Shown here piece by piece: positions 13,336-25,562 of a DNA stretch of 64,000 nucleotides; positions within the stretch are counted from its first letter, which is position 1, and each line of letters begins with the position of its first letter. Made by a program: the position numbers and the translations under genes. The notes under the pieces are model-generated. The model did not search any database. It saw nothing but the letters and a program-made list of their open reading frames with translations, and was not told the DNA's origin. Source of the stretch: Cryptomeria japonica (Eukaryota; Streptophyta; Pinopsida; Cupressales; Cupressaceae); the NCBI RefSeq assembly GCF_030272615.1, contig NC_081408.1:338488793-338552792 (forward strand). Reading direction: 5' to 3'.

Positions 13336-16300
13336 ATGGATGCATACGAAGCAACACAGATTGTTTTCTCGCGGATTCAGAGGATGGAGCCTGAGATTGT
13401 GTGTGAAATCATTGATTATTTGCTTTCGCAGGATAATGGGGATGAGAAAATGATAAGGTTGGCATTCAGCTCTGATGCTCTGTTGCTCTCCCTCATTGCC
13501 AAGGCTAAGGCTGAGGTAAATAAGGAAATGTATAAATTCCATCTGCCTCCGCCTCTGATTAACACTAATACTCCATCTCCATCGCCATTTCTTCCTTGGC
13601 CTTCAGTTCATTGGGATCCTCTGCAACTAGAGAGGCCATTATCATGGCAGCAGGAACATGTCAACCATCTCAATTACCGGCCCCTGCAGGTGGGTGTTGG
13701 AGTGGCACCAAACTATAATCGCAGAGACCAAATTCTTGTCTCAACTAACTCAAACAATTCTCATAACATGGCGCCCTCTGAGTTTCTGTTCCCTGGTTAT
13801 CTCAATAATGGTGATAGAGTGGGGACAGGTCAGCTGAAATCCATCGCTTCCTCTGTTTCTGATGTGAACATAACGTCTGTGTGGAAGCCTTGTGTATACT
13901 TTGCTCGGGGTTATTGCAAACATGGAAACAACTGCAGATTTATTCATGGCTACTCGAAGCAGGACAATAACAATAACAATGGTTGTTCGCTGTCTTCACT
14001 GAGTGGCAGCGGCAGCCCTACTGAATCGCGCCACACTGATGAATATTTCCAGAATGGGTCGTTAGAGAAATTAGAGATTGAGTTGCAGGAGCTTCTGATA
14101 GGAAAAAGGGTCCCCATTTCGATTGCTGCCCTGCCTCAGTTGTATTATGAAAGGTATGGAAAGACACTTCAGGCAGAGGGGTATTTGACAGAGAGCCAGC
14201 GCCATGGCAAAGCTGGTTACAGCCTTACAAAGCTGCTGGCACGCCTCAAGGATACTGTCACCCTCATTGATAGGTATCATTCTCTTACATTTTATTTTAT
14301 TTTATGCTTGATTAGTTGGCTGTGCCGTTTCCAGAGTCCATGTAAATGAGTAGTATGCTCCTGAAAATTAAAAAATGTAACTATTTTACCAATCACTCTG
14401 TAATTCATTATCATGACAATGAAAGAAGTGTGGATTGCAAATTTTGTTTATGACATCTGATAAGCTGTGTCTTTTGCAGGCCACACGGTCAGCATGCTGT
14501 AGTTTTAGCTGAGGATGCACACAGATTTATGCTGTACAGAGGCGGGGTGGATTTTTTAGGTGGGCTGAATTCGAGTTCTCGGCAAATATACATGACTTTT
14601 CCTGCAGAAAGCACTTTCACAGAGCAGGATGTATCAAATTACTTCAGGTACTTGTGATCTATAGTTTCTTTTTAGGCTTTTCTCTAATTCTTGGATGTAA
14701 TTTAACTTACAAGCACTGTGGATCAATATCAGGACCTATGGGCCTGTACACGATGTGAGGATACCTTATCAACAAAAACGTATGTTTGGATTTGTTACAT
14801 TCATATATCCAGAAACTGTAAAAACCATTCTGGGCAAAGGAAATCCTCATTATGTGTGTGGTGCGCGTGTTCTGGTTAAACCATATCGAGAGAAAGGGAA
14901 GGCTGGAGACAGGTAAGAAGATACATACACTAGATTACTTGTATTTTCTTATCTGCTGCTTTGTTTGATTTTTAAGCTAATCTTTTAGGGTATGTGCAGA
15001 GAATGTATCCTTTATTTGCATTCCTCCTGTTCATTTGAGTTCATTTTTATGTAACAGGAAGTATATTGACAAAGTTGAGCAGCCTAAGTATATGTCTCCC
15101 AGTAACTTCGATATCGAGGACTACGAACAAATGCATCTTGGTTCGTATTAGAAATTATTTGAAGTTGTTCTTAAGTATTTTAAGGACGGTTGGAAATTTA
15201 TGTAAATTATGTGTATGGGGGTTTGAAGAGAGTGATTGATTACTGTGAATGAATACTTTGGGATGGTGGGGTGAATTAAGAGCTCAAATGGTATTTGCAG
15301 GCCTAAGGATCTTTGATTATTCTGGACCAGTCATAATACAGATGGAAAACCAAGAACAAGCTATTGAGCTTGAAAGTAGGCGACTTGCAGAGATGCGTCT
15401 TGCCAGTGCAGAAGCGCAGCAAATGCAACTTGTTGAGAATCAAGCTTCCATTATTGCTGCATCTACAGATGCTCTTGTTGCCCATACCGGTCAGAGTCAA
15501 GGAAAAAATGTGCAGGCACATTATGCAGAAGCTGAAGAATCCAGAGTGGAAGGTAAAATGTTCAAGGTTTCTCAAGGCCTATTCTTTGGCGGACTTTCTT
15601 TGGGCTAAGTAGTGATGCTTATTTCATAACTTATCTACGTAGATATCAGCATCTTTTCTCCAACCAACCATTTTGGGTATTTGCTTGATGTATTGGAGAA
15701 CAATGAAGATGGGCCAACCCAGCCAACCCATGAGAGCAATGACGATGAAGAAAGGTACACATTATTTACCTATTGCATTATTAACATGATATGGTTAGAA
15801 ATGTGACTATCTTGAAAGGTTTCTTACAGGTTTCTCTTATGAGCAAAGATGCTTTTCCTGTAGTTAATTTGTAAGGATGATGTTTCTTTGTAGGTACGGG
15901 CACATCCTTCCAGAGAGCCCTTTTGGAAATACAACAGAATCCAATGGTAATGGAACATTGCACAATTCAGAGGAAACAAAGAACTTAATAGGAGAAAGGG
16001 AAGTCACAATTCCCAAGATCTCAAGCCAAGCATTATCAGTATCTGTCATTAATAAGCAACTTGCATGCTCCATGTGCCTCGGTACTGGGTCTTATCAATC
16101 ATTTGTCAACTTTACAGCCTTTCTCTGAGCTTATGTGAATCCTCCTTTTGTTCAAGATGAAAATGAATGTTTCAGTCTTTTGATTGCAAATTCTATGCAG
16201 ATGCCCTTGTGGACCCAAAACAATTTGAGTGCAACCATGCCTTTTGCTTGAATTGCATGCCAAGGGTGAGACAAGATCTCAATTGCACACCACACATCTT

Positions 16301-16638
16301 TTTTAGTGGAGGTCCGAGAGTATATTATTAATGGTTTTTTTTTTCTAATTTGGATGGTGCAGGTGGGTGAAATGTCCCATATTAATGAATGTCTTATTTG
16401 TGGGCAGCAGTTGGTTAAACTTCCAAGAAGCAAGGTTATGCAGGAGCTCCTAGGAAAGAGAGTCGTTCCAGCATCAAGAGTTTGGTAATATACACAACAT
16501 TATACTCAGCCTGATCCATTGTTTCTTTCACATTCCACAAGCTCAAACTTTATGAAAGTGAAAACTATGCTAATACAATCCTTTTTGTCTACTCGAAGGT
16601 ACACAACATCAGGGGATGCACCAATTCTGAGAGTCTGA
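13336..16638 (+). CDS. CCCH zinc finger / OST-HTH (LOTUS) / RRM protein with C-terminal RING
   Basis: Exons by splice sites and frame: 13336-14273, 14480-14647, 14733-14912, 15058-15140, 15301-15552, 15643-15754, 15894-16081, 16201-16265, 16363-16484, 16599-16638 (716 codons). If exon 9 is read through, it stops with TAA at 16486-16488 (703 codons). The start gives [15 protein letters not shown], the usual opening of the plant CCCH-type 18/46/53/55 group. Domains: CCCH finger (C-x7-C-x5-C-x3-H, residues 186-204); OST-HTH/LOTUS fold, about 243-330; RRM, about 347-430; coiled region, about 460-530; a conserved LPESPF; then C-x2-C, C-x-H-x2-C-x2-C and C-x2-C, spaced as a C3HC4 RING (about 635-680). 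The family is thought to bind RNA; a RING implies E3 ubiquitin ligase activity (inference). All introns are short and GT-AG. No break is seen. Confidence 0.9.
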
Positions 16639-18473
16639 ATCATAGATATTTTGTTTTATTTTTCCCAACATTATCTAGATCCCCAACTAAATATGGGATC
16701 AAATTAATTGTAGTATAGGGATATTATAAGATACTAAAGAGTCCATTGTTTTACAGAAGATATTGAGAAGAGAAGAATATAGTTGTTACCTGATCTAGAT
16801 AACTTCGTGCCAGTGTCATGCTCATTTTGTTAATATCTATGGTGAAGATGAAAGTTTTCAAAGGGATATGTTAAGTATAGAACAATCTGTATAGAGAGCA
16901 GAAAAAAACAATAATAAAAAATAAAAATTGGATGAATGCTTTTTTAATCTTGAGATATCTTTTGTAACCAAGTTTTGCAATAGTACAATCAATGAAAAAG
17001 ATATTTCATGCTCTGTTTCACATCATGTTGCTGACTTTTGTATGGATACTTTAGAGTTGTGATATTTGGGTGATGATGTATACTCCTCTTCTAATACCAA
17101 TCAAGAGACCTTCAGGCATCACAGGCTGGGCTGACGAACAGGTGGCGTAAGTGCATCATTGTCAGGAGCTTTAGAGAAAGACATTTTTCTCCACAGTTGT
17201 CTTCTGTCTTTTTGTGGGTTTTTACTGATTGGTTTGCAGAGTAATGGTAGTTTAAGTAAAAACTACGTGTACTTCACGAGCGAGGGTATTTGTCCGGTAG
17301 AAAACCCAAAAGAGGGTCTGCCACAGAAGCCCCACAATTAATACAGAACTGAGCACCCTTCTACAATGTTTAGAAAAAAAGTCTACAACGTTAAAAATGG
17401 TTTATGAGACAGACTGTCTTACAAATACCTAGGGGAAGAGCACTAGTAGATGAGCATGTATGAATTGCTGTGAGGGTTGTTGATAAGTTTTGCTCCAATA
17501 ATAGTACAAATAAAAACTATTGTTTGAAAGATAAAATATCAATTTTTGTGTGTTTATGCAGTAATTGTGACTTTAAAGTTGTTATTGTTAGGAAATGCTC
17601 CATTAGTTGTGAAAGGTAACCAATCATGTGATGCCACATTAGCTGCACGAGTATTGGGGCTTCTTTTGCACACCTATTGGTCATTTTTATTTGGTCTGTT
17701 TTGGACACCTTGGCAAAAAGCATGATGATGTGGCACCATACTTGATGATGTGGCACTGAAACCTTAGTTATAAGCAGGAGACTTGCCAAGTAAGCTACTG
17801 TAAAAAATTGAGAGTGATTTGAAATTTCTATGCAGAATTTTGAGATGTGGAAAGTTAGGGTGCACAACTATTGGGTCCTCTCCCCTAAATTTCTACATTT
17901 CAATCTTATTTCTATACAATGTGATGATGAGCGTCCAATTTCTCAACAGTCCCGTCACTGAATTATCCAAAATTTCATATGTAAATTTTCCTTCACTCCA
18001 CTTTTTCTGATAAAATGGAAAGCAAAATTTTGTTGACTTCCATAAAACCGTCCCTCCACAAAATTAAATCTCGATGGCAGTAGCACCATGGCAGCTTTTT
18101 TCATAGTAGTTGCTGCTGTACTTCAGAAGTCTGCTGTACTTCAGAGCAGGCTCACCCTAGGAAACATCCTATTGCACTAAAGGGTGGAGGAAGAATGCCT
18201 GGCAAAATGCATAACCAAGTGTCAGCAGTTTGTCTTCACGCCAAGTGATTCGCATGGCATCTTCTGCTCTCCTCCTATTATCTGCTGATGTGGGGACATG
18301 GAACGGATGTTGAATTACACAACAATTTGAGGCCACTAATTATGAGTTCTACCCACCACATACATCTAGTACACTTGGGTCATAGCAAGTATAAAGAAAA
18401 AAGACACATTTAACAAGAGTAAAATGGAATTGGTCCATATTAATAACTCATTTTTGCTTTTGAAAACAAGGAC
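16639..18473. other. 3' flank of the CCCH/RING gene and spacer
   Basis: The first few hundred bases probably hold the 3' UTR. A-rich stretches near 16905-16930 and 16990-17000 could serve in polyadenylation, but no clean AATAAA signal decides it. I see no further gene. It ends at the CTATT target duplication of the gypsy element. Confidence 0.4.
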
Positions 18474-18478
18474 CTATT

Positions 18479-18965
18479 TGATCAGAAGAATTTTTGAATT
18501 ATATTTATTTTAGTTTAGTTTATTTATATGTTAGTATTTTGCAATTTTGAAGGTCTTAAGGGCATTTTTAGCCCTTGAAAGGCATAGCTAAAAGCTATTC
18601 TCTTTCAAATTCGGGTCTACATCTCTTGGAGATCTTTCCAACGAGATCAATGGCTTGTAGTTTCGAGTCTCGAGCAGAAAGTTATGTCTAGTTGAAGTTA
18701 GGATAAATTTTCATATGGTTTTTTTGAAAATTTCGTAGTTTTTAGATTTTATTATGTAATAAACAAATGTGACTGTTGGGCTTCGATTCCCAAGAGGTCT
18801 CTGTGACCCTTGGAATCTCATGAACTTCTACATGTTGGATTTTCGAATGAAATAGATTACTTTTTGGCTTGCTTCAATTCTATGATTTTTGGTTCTTGTA
18901 AACAGAATTTACAATACCGCAGGTTCTCACTCAGGTGTTGTCATTCGAATCCATAATTCAGATCG
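18479..18965 (+). repeat. 5' LTR of gypsy element A
   Basis: 487 bp, begins TG. The last bases read GATCG where the partner LTR reads GATCA, so the terminal CA has mutated. It contains the same text as the 3' LTR with scattered substitutions and a few small indels. Confidence 0.92.
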
Positions 18966-18966
18966 G

Positions 18967-18979
18967 TGGGTATTAGAGC
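18967..18979 (+). other. Primer binding site of element A
   Basis: TGGGTATTAGAGC, one base longer than the initiator tRNA-Met complement TGGTATCAGAGC, immediately after the 5' LTR. Confidence 0.65.
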
Positions 18980-19084
18980 AAGTTCGCTCCTGTATGTCAT
19001 ATCACACGCGATTAACATATCAAAGATTGGGCTTGGAAACAAGGAATCCTTCAGACTACCTTCCTTTGAGACACACGATCGCAG

Positions 19085-19888
19085 ATGGCTAAGTTGCAGA
19101 CAAACGATGACATTAAAACATTAGTTGAAGATGCACTAACAAAACAATGTGAAGAAATGATGGAGCAGTTCAAGCAAATGCTGGAAAGTTGTGGGTCACA
19201 AGCAAACCCACCATTCACAGGGCATACACCATTCAAGGTGCAAGTGAATTTCAATATACCCACATTCTAAGGAAAGATCGATGCAGATGTTGTTGATGAT
19301 TGGGTTTCAAAATTGGAAAGATATTTCTCTGTCAATCAATTTTCAGATGAAGAGAAGATAACTTTCGCTCTCTCGAAAGCTGAAAACCATGTGAAAGATT
19401 TGTGGAAAGCAAAGTTAGCATCCAAGGCAACAGAAAATGGCGGCACTTTTATTTTTGATCAAAAACCCACATGGGGAGAATTCATGGAGCACATAAAGGA
19501 AGAATATTTTCCTATTAACACATATGAACAAAAATATATGCAGTGGCAATTACTTCGACAGAAGAAGGACCAAACTGTTCAGGAATATACTAATATGTTT
19601 CATGCCTTAACAGCAAAGCTTGGCATCAGAGATTCTGAGGAGCACCGAGTTTTAAAATATCAGAGTGGACTACACAGGTACATCCAAACTGAAATGGAAT
19701 TCCTGAACATAGAGACTTTACCTAGTGCATATAAATTTGTTACCAAAATTGAGGAGAAATTCAAACAGAAAGGAAGGAGAGCTAATTTCACAAACAACAG
19801 ATGGAAGAGTGAAGGTGGCAAAACTACATGGAAACAAACCTCTAAGGAACCCTCTCCCAATTCACCCACAAAAAAAAATGGAGTATGA
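19085..19888 (+). pseudogene. gag of gypsy element A
   Basis: ATG at 19085 opens a frame broken by a TAA at 19268-19270 and resuming to a TGA at 19886-19888. The second part has the retrotransposon gag fold: a W-S-K-L-E-R-Y-F block, then helices with YEQKYMQW and VQEYTNMFHAL, a capsid-like domain. A basic tail follows. Frame changes at about 19885 move the reading into the zinc-knuckle and protease segment. The gene is dead, since the TAA splits the N-terminus from the capsid. Confidence 0.85.
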
Positions 19889-20319
19889 AGAAGACACAAG
19901 AAAACGGTATGTGGTGTGAATTCCATAAGAGTCCCTCGCATAATACAAAAGATTGCAGAACCATCAAAAGCTTAATGATGGAGATGCATGAAGACAAGGT
20001 AGAATCTAAGGTGGCAGAAACATGCACAAAAGGAAATCACGAACAGGTCATTGAGGCTGATCCATATGCCACGGTAGCTACTACAAGGATATTGCCCCGG
20101 GAGGATGAGGAGAGATTGTTCCATTCACAAATGTGGGTTGGAGGAAAAGCCCTGCACTTTATTGTTGATAGTAGAAGTCAAAAGAACCTAATATTAGCAG
20201 AGAATGTGAAGAGACTGAATCTGAAACAACAACCCACCCGCAACCCTATTCAATGGGATGGGTTAGTCAAGGAAGAGATATCCAGGTGCACCAGCAGTGT
20301 CGCCTTTCATACTCCATAA
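19885..20319 (+). pseudogene. gag zinc knuckle and protease of gypsy element A
   Basis: The reading frame shifts here relative to gag. A knuckle-like WCEFHKSPSHNTKDC (C/H spacing typical of plant gypsy gag) is followed about 70 residues later by a retropepsin-like segment, HFIVDSRSQKNLI, in which the usual catalytic D-S/T-G reads D-S-R; this would inactivate an aspartic protease. The frame ends at 20319, and the last part of protease continues in another frame (LLGQPYMYQRHGVYES from about 20380). Confidence 0.75.
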
Positions 20320-22594
20320 AGCCTTTCAAAGATGAGGTAATTTGTGATGTGACTCCCTTAGATGTTTGTGATGTTCTGTTGGGACAACCATATATGTACC
20401 AGCGACATGGTGTTTATGAGTCCAGGCTTTGCAGCGTGACCATCATATTACGTGAGCAGAAATACCGAATACCAGAGGTAAGCCTTGCATACACTACCTT
20501 TTTTATTAGTGCCAAGCAATGTAAGAGGTTAGTTGCCAAAATGGGAACATTCATTTTATTAATGATTCGTTCTGAAGAAGAAAGGAAATCTATTTATAAT
20601 TCCCACACCATCACAAACATCACAACACTGCAGAAAAAATCAATGGATCAAATTTTGATGAAATATGACAATCTGTTTAAGTTACCAACTAGGGTACCTA
20701 CACACTGCCAAGTGAGACATACTATTGATTTGATACTAAGAACTCCATTACCTAATGAATCAGTCTATCGTAGGTCAGTATTAGAGAATAATGAGATTAA
20801 GAGGCAAATAAAAGAATTGATTGAGAAGGGACATATTCGTCCAAGTGCATCACCCTGTGGCAGCCCCATTGTTCTAGAAAATAAAAAGGATGGAACCTGG
20901 AGACTTTGTATTGACTATAGGGTCTTGAATAAAATTTCAGTCAAAAATAGGTATCCACTTCCTCGAATAGATGATCTCTTGGACCAGCTTAGAGGGGCCC
21001 GATTCTTTACCAAAATTGATTTGAAATCAGGGTACCATCAAGTACCAATTGAATCAGCAGATGTGTGGAAGACATCGATCAAATCTAAAGAGGGTTTGTT
21101 TGAATGGCTAGTGATGCCTTTCGGTCTAACAAATGCTCCAGCGACATTCATGAGAATGATGAATGATATACTTAGACCATTCACTCATTCCTTCGTGGTG
21201 GTATATCTGGATGACATACTCATCTTCAGCAGAACTTGGGAGGAACATTTGCAACATGTGGAAAAAATTCTCTCAACCTTACAAGAACATGGACTTTATG
21301 CAAACAAAGAAAAGTGCTCCTTTGGTATGCAGAGTATCAGATACCTAGGATATGTTATTGACAGTGAGGGTGTCCATGTTGATCCAGAGAAGATACGGGT
21401 GATTAAGGACTGGCCGTCTCCTAGAAATCTCACAGAGTTATAAAGTTTCCTCGGGTTAGCAAATTTTTATCGCAGGTTTGTGTTGGGATTTTCCCATCTG
21501 TCTTGGCCTCTAAATCAGTCATTGAGGGGCGGGACACAAGCAAAGTTTAAATGGACAAGTGCTCAACAAGAAGCATTCGAGGGGCTAAAACGAAGGTTAT
21601 GTTCTGCACCAGTTTTATCTCTTCCTGACCTACAACAGCCATTTGAAATACAAACAGATGCATTAGAATATGCTCTAGGGGCAGTCCTCATGCAACATGG
21701 TCATCCAGTTGCATATCACAGTCAGACCTTTTCTGATACAGTGCATCGATATGCTACTTACGACAAGGAACTGTATGCTATTGTTCAAGCCTGTAAGCAG
21801 TGGAAACATTACATTCTGGGTAAGGAGACTGTCATCCACACATATCACAAACCCCTTCAATTTTTGCAAACACAAGGGAAGTTGCAGAATGATCGACATC
21901 AACGATGGTCAGCATATCTTCAACAATTTCACCTCAATATTCGCCACAAGAAGGGAAGCACTAATAAAGTAGCAGACTGTTTGAGCAGGACTCCAATTGT
22001 AGCCATAAGTATGGTTTTGAACTCATGTGGTCATCAAACTGAAGCCTGGGCTTGTTTGTATGAGAACGATGTTGAATTTGCAGATGTTTATAATCAATTA
22101 GTGAAGGGACAACAAGTGAATGATTTCTATTTGCAGGATGGAATGCTTTGTCACCTTGGCCAAATCTGTGTGCCCAATGCAGAATGCAAAAAGTTGATAT
22201 GGGAAGCTCACTATAGTAAGGTTGCCGGTCACTTTGGTATAGGTAAGACTACTGCTATACTTCAGAAGTATTTCTATTGGCCAAAATTACAAAATGATGT
22301 TATTTCATATATTCAAGCCTGTACTGCATGTGCTATTGGTAAGCCTGCCAATCGTAAACTTGGGCTGTACTCACCACTTCCTGTTCTTGAAAAACCTTGG
22401 CACTCAGTTTCTATGGACTTTATGTCTGGTCTTCCTACCACCAAAAGAGGCCATGATTGTGTGTATGTTGTGGTAGATAGGTTCTCGAAAATGGCAGTAA
22501 TAGTGGCATGTAAAAAAACCATTTCTGCAGAGGACACTGCAAAGCTATTCTTTGAATACATTTGGGTTCATTTTGGTCTACCGAATACCATTAT

Positions 22595-22942
22595 CTCGGA
22601 TAGAGACAACAGGTTTCTTAGTAAGTTCTGGTCTACACTATGGGAAAAGATGGACACAAAATTGATAAAGTCTACTGCTTTCCACCCTCAAACAGATGGC
22701 CAAACAGAGGTGGTGAACAAGATGATCATACACATCCTACGAATGTATCACTCAAAACATCCCCGTACCTCGGATAGAGACAACATGTTTCTTAGTAAGT
22801 TCTGGTCTACACTATGGGAAAAGATGGACACAAAATTGATAAAGTCTACTGCTTTCCACCCTCAAACAGATGGCCAAACAGAGGTGGTGAACAGGATGAT
22901 CATACACATCCTACGAATGTATCACTCAAAACATCCCCGCAC
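22595..22942 (+). repeat. 174-bp in-frame tandem duplication inside integrase
   Basis: Bases 22595-22768 and 22769-22942 are nearly identical, starting CTCGGATAGAGACAACA. The unit is 58 codons and keeps the frame. It spans the second catalytic Asp (SDRD) and the catalytic Glu (GQTEVVN), so the encoded core would have these twice. Confidence 0.95.
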
Positions 22943-23689
22943 ATGGGATGAAAGTCTTCCATATGTTCAAGATAGCTACAATAGGGCAATTCACAGTTCA
23001 ACTGGCCACAACCCATTTGAGGTTTGTCTTGGTTATCAGCCACTTGCACCCATGGAAGATAAGGCAGCCATTGCCATACCACTTATTCAACCTGATCTGG
23101 TTCCACATGTTGGTAAGGAGGAAGATAAGGCAACCCAGTTCATCGATAGAATTCATCATTTACAACAAGTTCATGAAATTTTGGAACACACCAATAAGAA
23201 GTATAAGGAGAGACATGATGAGCATCGTACTCATAATTTTCAAGTTGGGGACAAGGTGTGGTTGCATATCCAGAAGGAACGATTGCAGGGTGCCAATAGG
23301 AAGCTTTGACCTCTGCGTTATGGGCCCTACACCATCATCAAGCAAGTTGGTGATAATGCTTTTGAGCTTAATTTACCTCCATTTCTGGGTCTTCATCCAG
23401 TCTTCAATGTGGAACTCTTGAAGCCATATTTTCTTCCACTATTAGATGTTGCAGATGTGGCAGAACCAATCTCCACTACAGAATTGAATCCAAATGCAAC
23501 TACCCCATTCCAATGCGATCAACTTGTGGACACCATGGTGAAAACACTCAAACAGCAACAGATTTACTTGTACAAAGTGGTTCGAGCAGGGCAGATTGCT
23601 CAACAAGGAAAGTGGTTTACCAGAGAGCAGCTTCAAGAACGTTTTCCTCATCTCATTCAAAGTGTTGATGCAATGGGGCCCATTGCTTT

Positions 23690-23704
23690 CCAAGGGGGAA
23701 GTAA
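23690..23704 (+). other. Polypurine tract of element A
   Basis: A purine-rich run (CCAAGGGGGAAGTAA) abuts the TG of the 3' LTR, as expected for the plus-strand DNA synthesis primer. Confidence 0.75.
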
Positions 23705-24188
23705 TGATCAGAAGAATTTTTGAATGATATTTTTTTTAGTTTAGTTTATCTATATGTTAGTATTTTGTAATTTTGAAGGTCTTAAGGGCATTTTTAGCCC
23801 TTGAAAGGCATAGCTAAAAGCTATCCTCTTTCAAATTCGGGTCTACATATCTTGGAGACCTTTCCAACGAGATCAACGACTCGTAGTTTCGTGTCCCGAG
23901 CAAAAAGTTATGTCTAGTTGAAGTTAGGATAAATTTTCATATAGTTTTTGAAAATTTCATAGTTTTTAGATTTTATTATGTAATAAACAAATGTGACTGT
24001 TGGGCTTCGATTCTCAAGAGATCTCTGTGACCCTTGGAATCTCATGAACTTCTATATGTTCGATTTTCAAATGAAATAGATTACTTTTTGGCTTGCTTCA
24101 ATTCTATGATTTCTGGTTCTTGTAAACATAATTTACAATACCGCAGGTTCTACTCAGGTGTTGTCATCCGAATCCATAATTCGGATCA
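23705..24188 (+). repeat. 3' LTR of gypsy element A
   Basis: 484 bp, TG...CA, followed directly by the CTATT duplication. It aligns over its full length with 18479-18965. Confidence 0.93.
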
Positions 24189-24537
24189 CTATTGCTAGAA
24201 ATATGAGTACCTAATGCAGTCGGTACTTTATGGGAAGTATTCAATGGTATGAGATAGATTGCACATGGTAAATTATGAATATAATGTTTGTACATGACCT
24301 AAAATGGGACCTTCCTGTTCAACTTGTAAAGGTGGTAGCAACATTGATGATTCTAAAGGCCAGCCTCTATTGGAACTTCCACTCGAGTATTTACCCATCT
24401 GATATGACGTGTCTCCTGGAATCGTGTACAATTTGTGCTTAGTGAAAGGTACATAGATGGGAATAAATTAAATAAACTAGCTAGTTGGTGAAGAACAATA
24501 TGAGATTCAAGTTTCAAAGAAATTTTCATATAAATCA

Positions 24538-24652
24538 TTGTCATCATTTTAAAAATTTAATCTATTATTAAAAGATTGTTCAATTGGTTGAGCATTGTCA
24601 TCAATTTCAAAAATTTAATCTATCATCAAAAGATTGTTCAATTGGTTGAGCA
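24538..24652. repeat. 57-bp tandem duplication
   Basis: Two adjacent copies of a block ending AAAGATTGTTCAATTGGTTG, at about 24538-24595 and 24596-24652. Confidence 0.85.
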
Positions 24653-24729
24653 CAACTAGAGAGGGTGATGGTATGTTCCTTAATTATGTCATTCACCAAT
24701 GTTCAAATCTTTGGAGTTGTGAAATAAGT

Positions 24730-25125
24730 GATGAGTGGGATCATGATTGGAACGATTTGGTGGAATAGACACCCCTTAGTTCTGGAACTGCCTATGCAGC
24801 CAAGTATTTAGCAAGTTATATAAGGGGCATATCTCTTGATGTGCCATTTTCCCCTTCTATAGCTTGCTAAATAGTTGGTTGGATAGCTGCTTTCTTTAGT
24901 TGTTGGTTCTTAGCTGAAGAAAAATTGATGAGTAGGATCATGGTTGGAACAATTTGGTGGAATAGGGACCCCTCAGTTTTGGAATTGTGATTGCGTATGC
25001 AGCCAAATATTTAGCAAGTTATATAAGGGGCATATCTCTTGATGTGCCATTTTCCTCTTATATAGCTTGCTAAATAGTTGGCTAGATAGCTGCTTTCTTT
25101 AGTTGTTGGGTCTTAGCTGAAGAGA
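24730..25125. repeat. 197-bp tandem duplication, each copy with a hairpin
   Basis: Copies at about 24730-24926 and 24927-25125, both beginning GATGAGT and ending near TTAGCTGAAGA. Each copy holds an inverted repeat: ATTTAGCAAGTTATATAAG against CTTATATAGCTTGCTAAAT (25009-25028 with 25057-25075 in the second copy) with a loop of about 28 bases. The first copy's hairpin (about 24806-24872) is less perfect. Confidence 0.85.
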
Positions 25126-25562
25126 TATTAACATAACCTTGTGCTCTTGTATTGAGTAGCAAAATGAATTTATAAATGATATAGAAACCTTTATTGTAGA
25201 AAAAGAAAAAACTGGGTACATCAACAAAACTTCTGTAACTTCTCTTTGCAAATTGCGACCATCCAAACTTAAAAAGATTTTTGATTAAGTACCTAAGACC
25301 ATAGTTTTGTGAAGCAGAAAAAAAAAACACTACAGGATTAATTATTATCTTTTCCCTCAATAATAGCAGACCCTACTTTTTAGTTCCAAGATTTCAGTGC
25401 ATTTGACGTGGAACTAGAAATTGTCCCACCAGCTTAAGCTTTTTTCAAGCCGTTTATCAATCATGCAAGTTTTCAAATTATCTCACCATCTTAAACTTTT
25501 TTCATGGCCTTTATCAATCATATGAGGTTTTCAAATTCCCACCAATTGTTATTTTATGTTTG

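Larger units (their letters stand above)
20330..23723 (+). pseudogene. pol of gypsy element A: RT, RNase H, integrase
   Basis: One frame from about 20330 to 23723, interrupted by TAA at 21441-21443 and TGA at 23307-23309. Reverse transcriptase covers about 20720-21440, with the fingers motif GTWRLCIDYR, WLVMPFGLTNAPATF and the catalytic YLDD at 21204-21215. RNase H follows at about 21600-21990 (DALEYALGAVL, TYDKELYAI). Integrase has an HHCC zinc region near 22210-22340, then MDFMSGLP, SDRD and GQTEVVN as the D, D, E catalytic points. Within integrase a 174-bp segment is duplicated in tandem. The C-terminal tail (about 23570-23690) weakly resembles a degenerate chromodomain, which would make it a chromovirus; that part is tentative. 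Confidence 0.9.
18474..24193 (+). mobile_element. Complete Ty3/gypsy element A with CTATT target duplications
   Basis: CTATT occurs at 18474-18478 and again at 24189-24193, exactly flanking two LTRs (18479-18965 and 23705-24188) that both begin TGATCAGAAG. The order PBS, gag, protease, RT, RNase H, integrase is that of Ty3/gypsy. The LTRs differ at roughly 5% of positions by eye, so the insertion is not recent. Coding regions carry stops and frame changes, and the copy cannot make an intact polyprotein. The element lies alone between the CCCH gene and an AT-rich spacer. Confidence 0.93.

Noticed and set aside
18780-18800. Pol III box B-like GGCTTCGATTCCC in the LTR of element A
   Set aside because: No matching box A or tRNA cloverleaf around it; it is part of the LTR and repeated in the partner LTR.
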